This document shows positions 43,611 to 44,665 of a stretch of 44,665 nt of DNA, piece after piece; position 1 is the stretch's first letter; every line of letters starts with the position of its first letter. Below the pieces are notes generated by a model. That model made no database searches and was not told the origin of the DNA. It saw only the letters and a list, made by a program, of their open reading frames with translations. The stretch spans positions 1 through 44,665 of the forward strand of contig NZ_ABEA03000164.1 in the NCBI RefSeq assembly GCF_000171235.2, given 5' to 3'. The DNA comes from Geminisphaera colitermitum TAV2 (lineage in GTDB: Bacteria > Verrucomicrobiota > Verrucomicrobiia > Opitutales > Opitutaceae). Made by a program: the position numbers and the translations under genes.

Positions 43611-44633
43611 TCATGCCCGCCATGCGATGGGTTCGCAGAGAGCGCGCAGGTTTTCGAGCGGAGTGCCGGAGGGGATTTCGCAGCCGGCGTTTATCATGAA
43701 GGGATTGCCGACGAGTTCATAGAGTTCGAGCAGGCGGCGGCGGATGCTTTCGGGAGTGCCACGCAGGACTTCGGCCACGGGATCGATGTTGCCGGCCAGC
43801 GTCACGCCACGCCCAAGCGCCTCGCGTGTTTTTGTCATATCCACCATGTGGTCCACGTCGATCACGTCGATGCCGAGCGTGGCAAGGCCGGGCAACAAAT
43901 GCGTGATGTTGCCGCAAATATGCAGACGCACTTTCAGCGACGGCTTGTGCTTTTTCAGCTCGCGCACGATCCACTGCTCGCGCGGAAGAATCAACGACTC
44001 GTAAACATCACGCGACACCTGGCTCGCCACGGCGTCGCCAATGCCGATGGTGTCGGCGCCGAGATCGATCTGGATCTTGGCGAATCGAAGCGCGACCTCA
44101 TTGCAGATGTCCATCAAGTCGCCTGCGCGTTCGGGATCGGTGAGCAGATCGATAAAAAAGTTTTCCACGCCGCGCACGTCGGCGGCTTCGGCGGCGGGGC
44201 CTTCAATCCAGCCCATGATGGAATGGGTCGTCCCGTTTTGCGCGGCGTAAGCGCGGACGGCTTCGATGCGGTCACGCATGCGCGGGGAGGTCATCGGATC
44301 GGGACGCAGGAGTGCGGCGAGGCGGGCGGCGTCAAGATCACCGTCGGCAAGCGGCGGAGCGTCGATGTGCGCACCGGAGTCGCGTTCGTAGATGATTTTC
44401 GCGCCGTAACCTTCCGTCTCGCGGTAGGGGTCGCTCATGGTATTCATCTGGTCGATACCGAAGTCGGCGGCGCATTGCTGGTTGGCTCGGACGAGCACAC
44501 GATAATCGGCGGTGAAATCGCCGTAATTGGAACCGATATGCTCCGCGGCGTAACGCATGAGGATCGGAATGCGAGGGACAAAATCGACGGGTTTTCCGTC
44601 GATCATATTCAAATAACGTTCGAGGCTGGTCAT
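43611..44633 (-). CDS. Uroporphyrinogen-decarboxylase-family protein (MtaA/CmuA-like corrinoid methyltransferase type)
   Basis: A 340-residue protein with the UroD/MtaA TIM-barrel outline. The zinc-type motif His-x-Cys is visible in VRLHICGNITHLLPGL, with a third possible ligand in MINAGCEIPSGTPLENL. Both are found in methylcobamide:CoM/THF-type methyltransferases and not in true UroD. DTIGIGDAVASQVS and GVTLAGNIDPVAEVLRGTP are also typical. It therefore more likely transfers methyl groups from a corrinoid protein than makes heme, but the substrate is unknown. Start ATG 44633 lies 32 bp from the window end; neighbours that could tell the pathway are outside. Confidence 0.8.
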   Translation of the reverse strand: MTSLERYLNMIDGKPVDFVPRIPILMRYAAEHIGSNYGDFTADYRVLVRANQQCAADFGIDQMNTMSDPYRETEGYGAKIIYERDSGAHIDAPPLADGDLDAARLAALLRPDPMTSPRMRDRIEAVRAYAAQNGTTHSIMGWIEGPAAEAADVRGVENFFIDLLTDPERAGDLMDICNEVALRFAKIQIDLGADTIGIGDAVASQVSRDVYESLILPREQWIVRELKKHKPSLKVRLHICGNITHLLPGLATLGIDVIDVDHMVDMTKTREALGRGVTLAGNIDPVAEVLRGTPESIRRRLLELYELVGNPFMINAGCEIPSGTPLENLRALCEPIAWRA

Positions 44634-44654
44634 GGTTGATGGGTGAATGGTTGC

Positions 44655-44665
44655 GGGGGGGGGGG
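44655..44665 (+). repeat. Poly-G tract running off the right edge
   Basis: At least 11 G at the window end, 20 bp upstream of the start of the UroD-family gene (in its promoter region on the minus strand). The real length is not visible. Confidence 0.8.

Noticed and set aside
43611-44633. True uroporphyrinogen decarboxylase (hemE)
   Set aside because: The His-x-Cys motif and a further Cys near the end match corrinoid methyltransferase relatives, not HemE.

Overview
The window (about 44.7 kb, GC-rich) most resembles a chromosome segment from Verrucomicrobiota, probably family Opitutaceae. This is inferred from the exosortase/PEP-CTERM system with its Opitutaceae-like C-terminal tails, the dense families of small palindromic repeats, and the housekeeping gene set. 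No rRNA or tRNA gene was recognised. Most starts lack a clear Shine-Dalgarno sequence, so several start choices rest on family alignment. Both window ends are incomplete: the left end cuts an MFS transporter and the right end runs into a poly-G tract.

Layout. 1-6.2 kb: end of an MFS transporter, a secreted SGNH hydrolase, a GmhA-like isomerase whose frame is broken at a run of 14 G, an exosortase fused to an EpsI-like domain, and dprA. 6.7-11.8 kb (cassette A): conserved leader, small ORF entering a 27-C tract, an open frame with a 21-bp (7-codon) repeat array, a 222-aa protein, a palindromic repeat block, a large secreted SUMF1-like protein, and a small PEP-CTERM protein. 11.8-13.1 kb: decayed IS4-type element. 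13.7-22.1 kb: murJ, pilC/gspF, a type IA topoisomerase, a LytS/LytTR-type two-component pair, and an unknown pair ending in a membrane protein. 22.6-29.9 kb (cassette B): the same order of parts as cassette A. 30-36.6 kb: a repeat-rich stretch with a small lipoprotein, another PEP-CTERM protein, and two copies of a two-gene module consisting of a small helical protein and an integrase-fold protein that has lost catalytic residues. 36.9-44.6 kb: GGCT-like protein, accA, hisD-hisC-hisB, a divergent PurA and a UroD-family protein.

How it fits together. The exosortase would process the three PEP-CTERM proteins, which belong to a cell-surface programme. Cassettes A and B share their part order, a nearly identical 222-aa core (5 differences in 222 residues) and a common C-terminal module in their large secreted proteins. 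Their repeat arrays and the N-terminal heads of the large proteins are very different. Both cassettes carry a long C tract exactly where a small ORF meets the repeat-array frame. This suggests a modular surface-protein system that may be phase-variable.

Long C/G homopolymers (8-27 nt) occur throughout, many inside genes. Whether they are real phase-variable tracts or sequencing-length uncertainty cannot be settled from one sequence.
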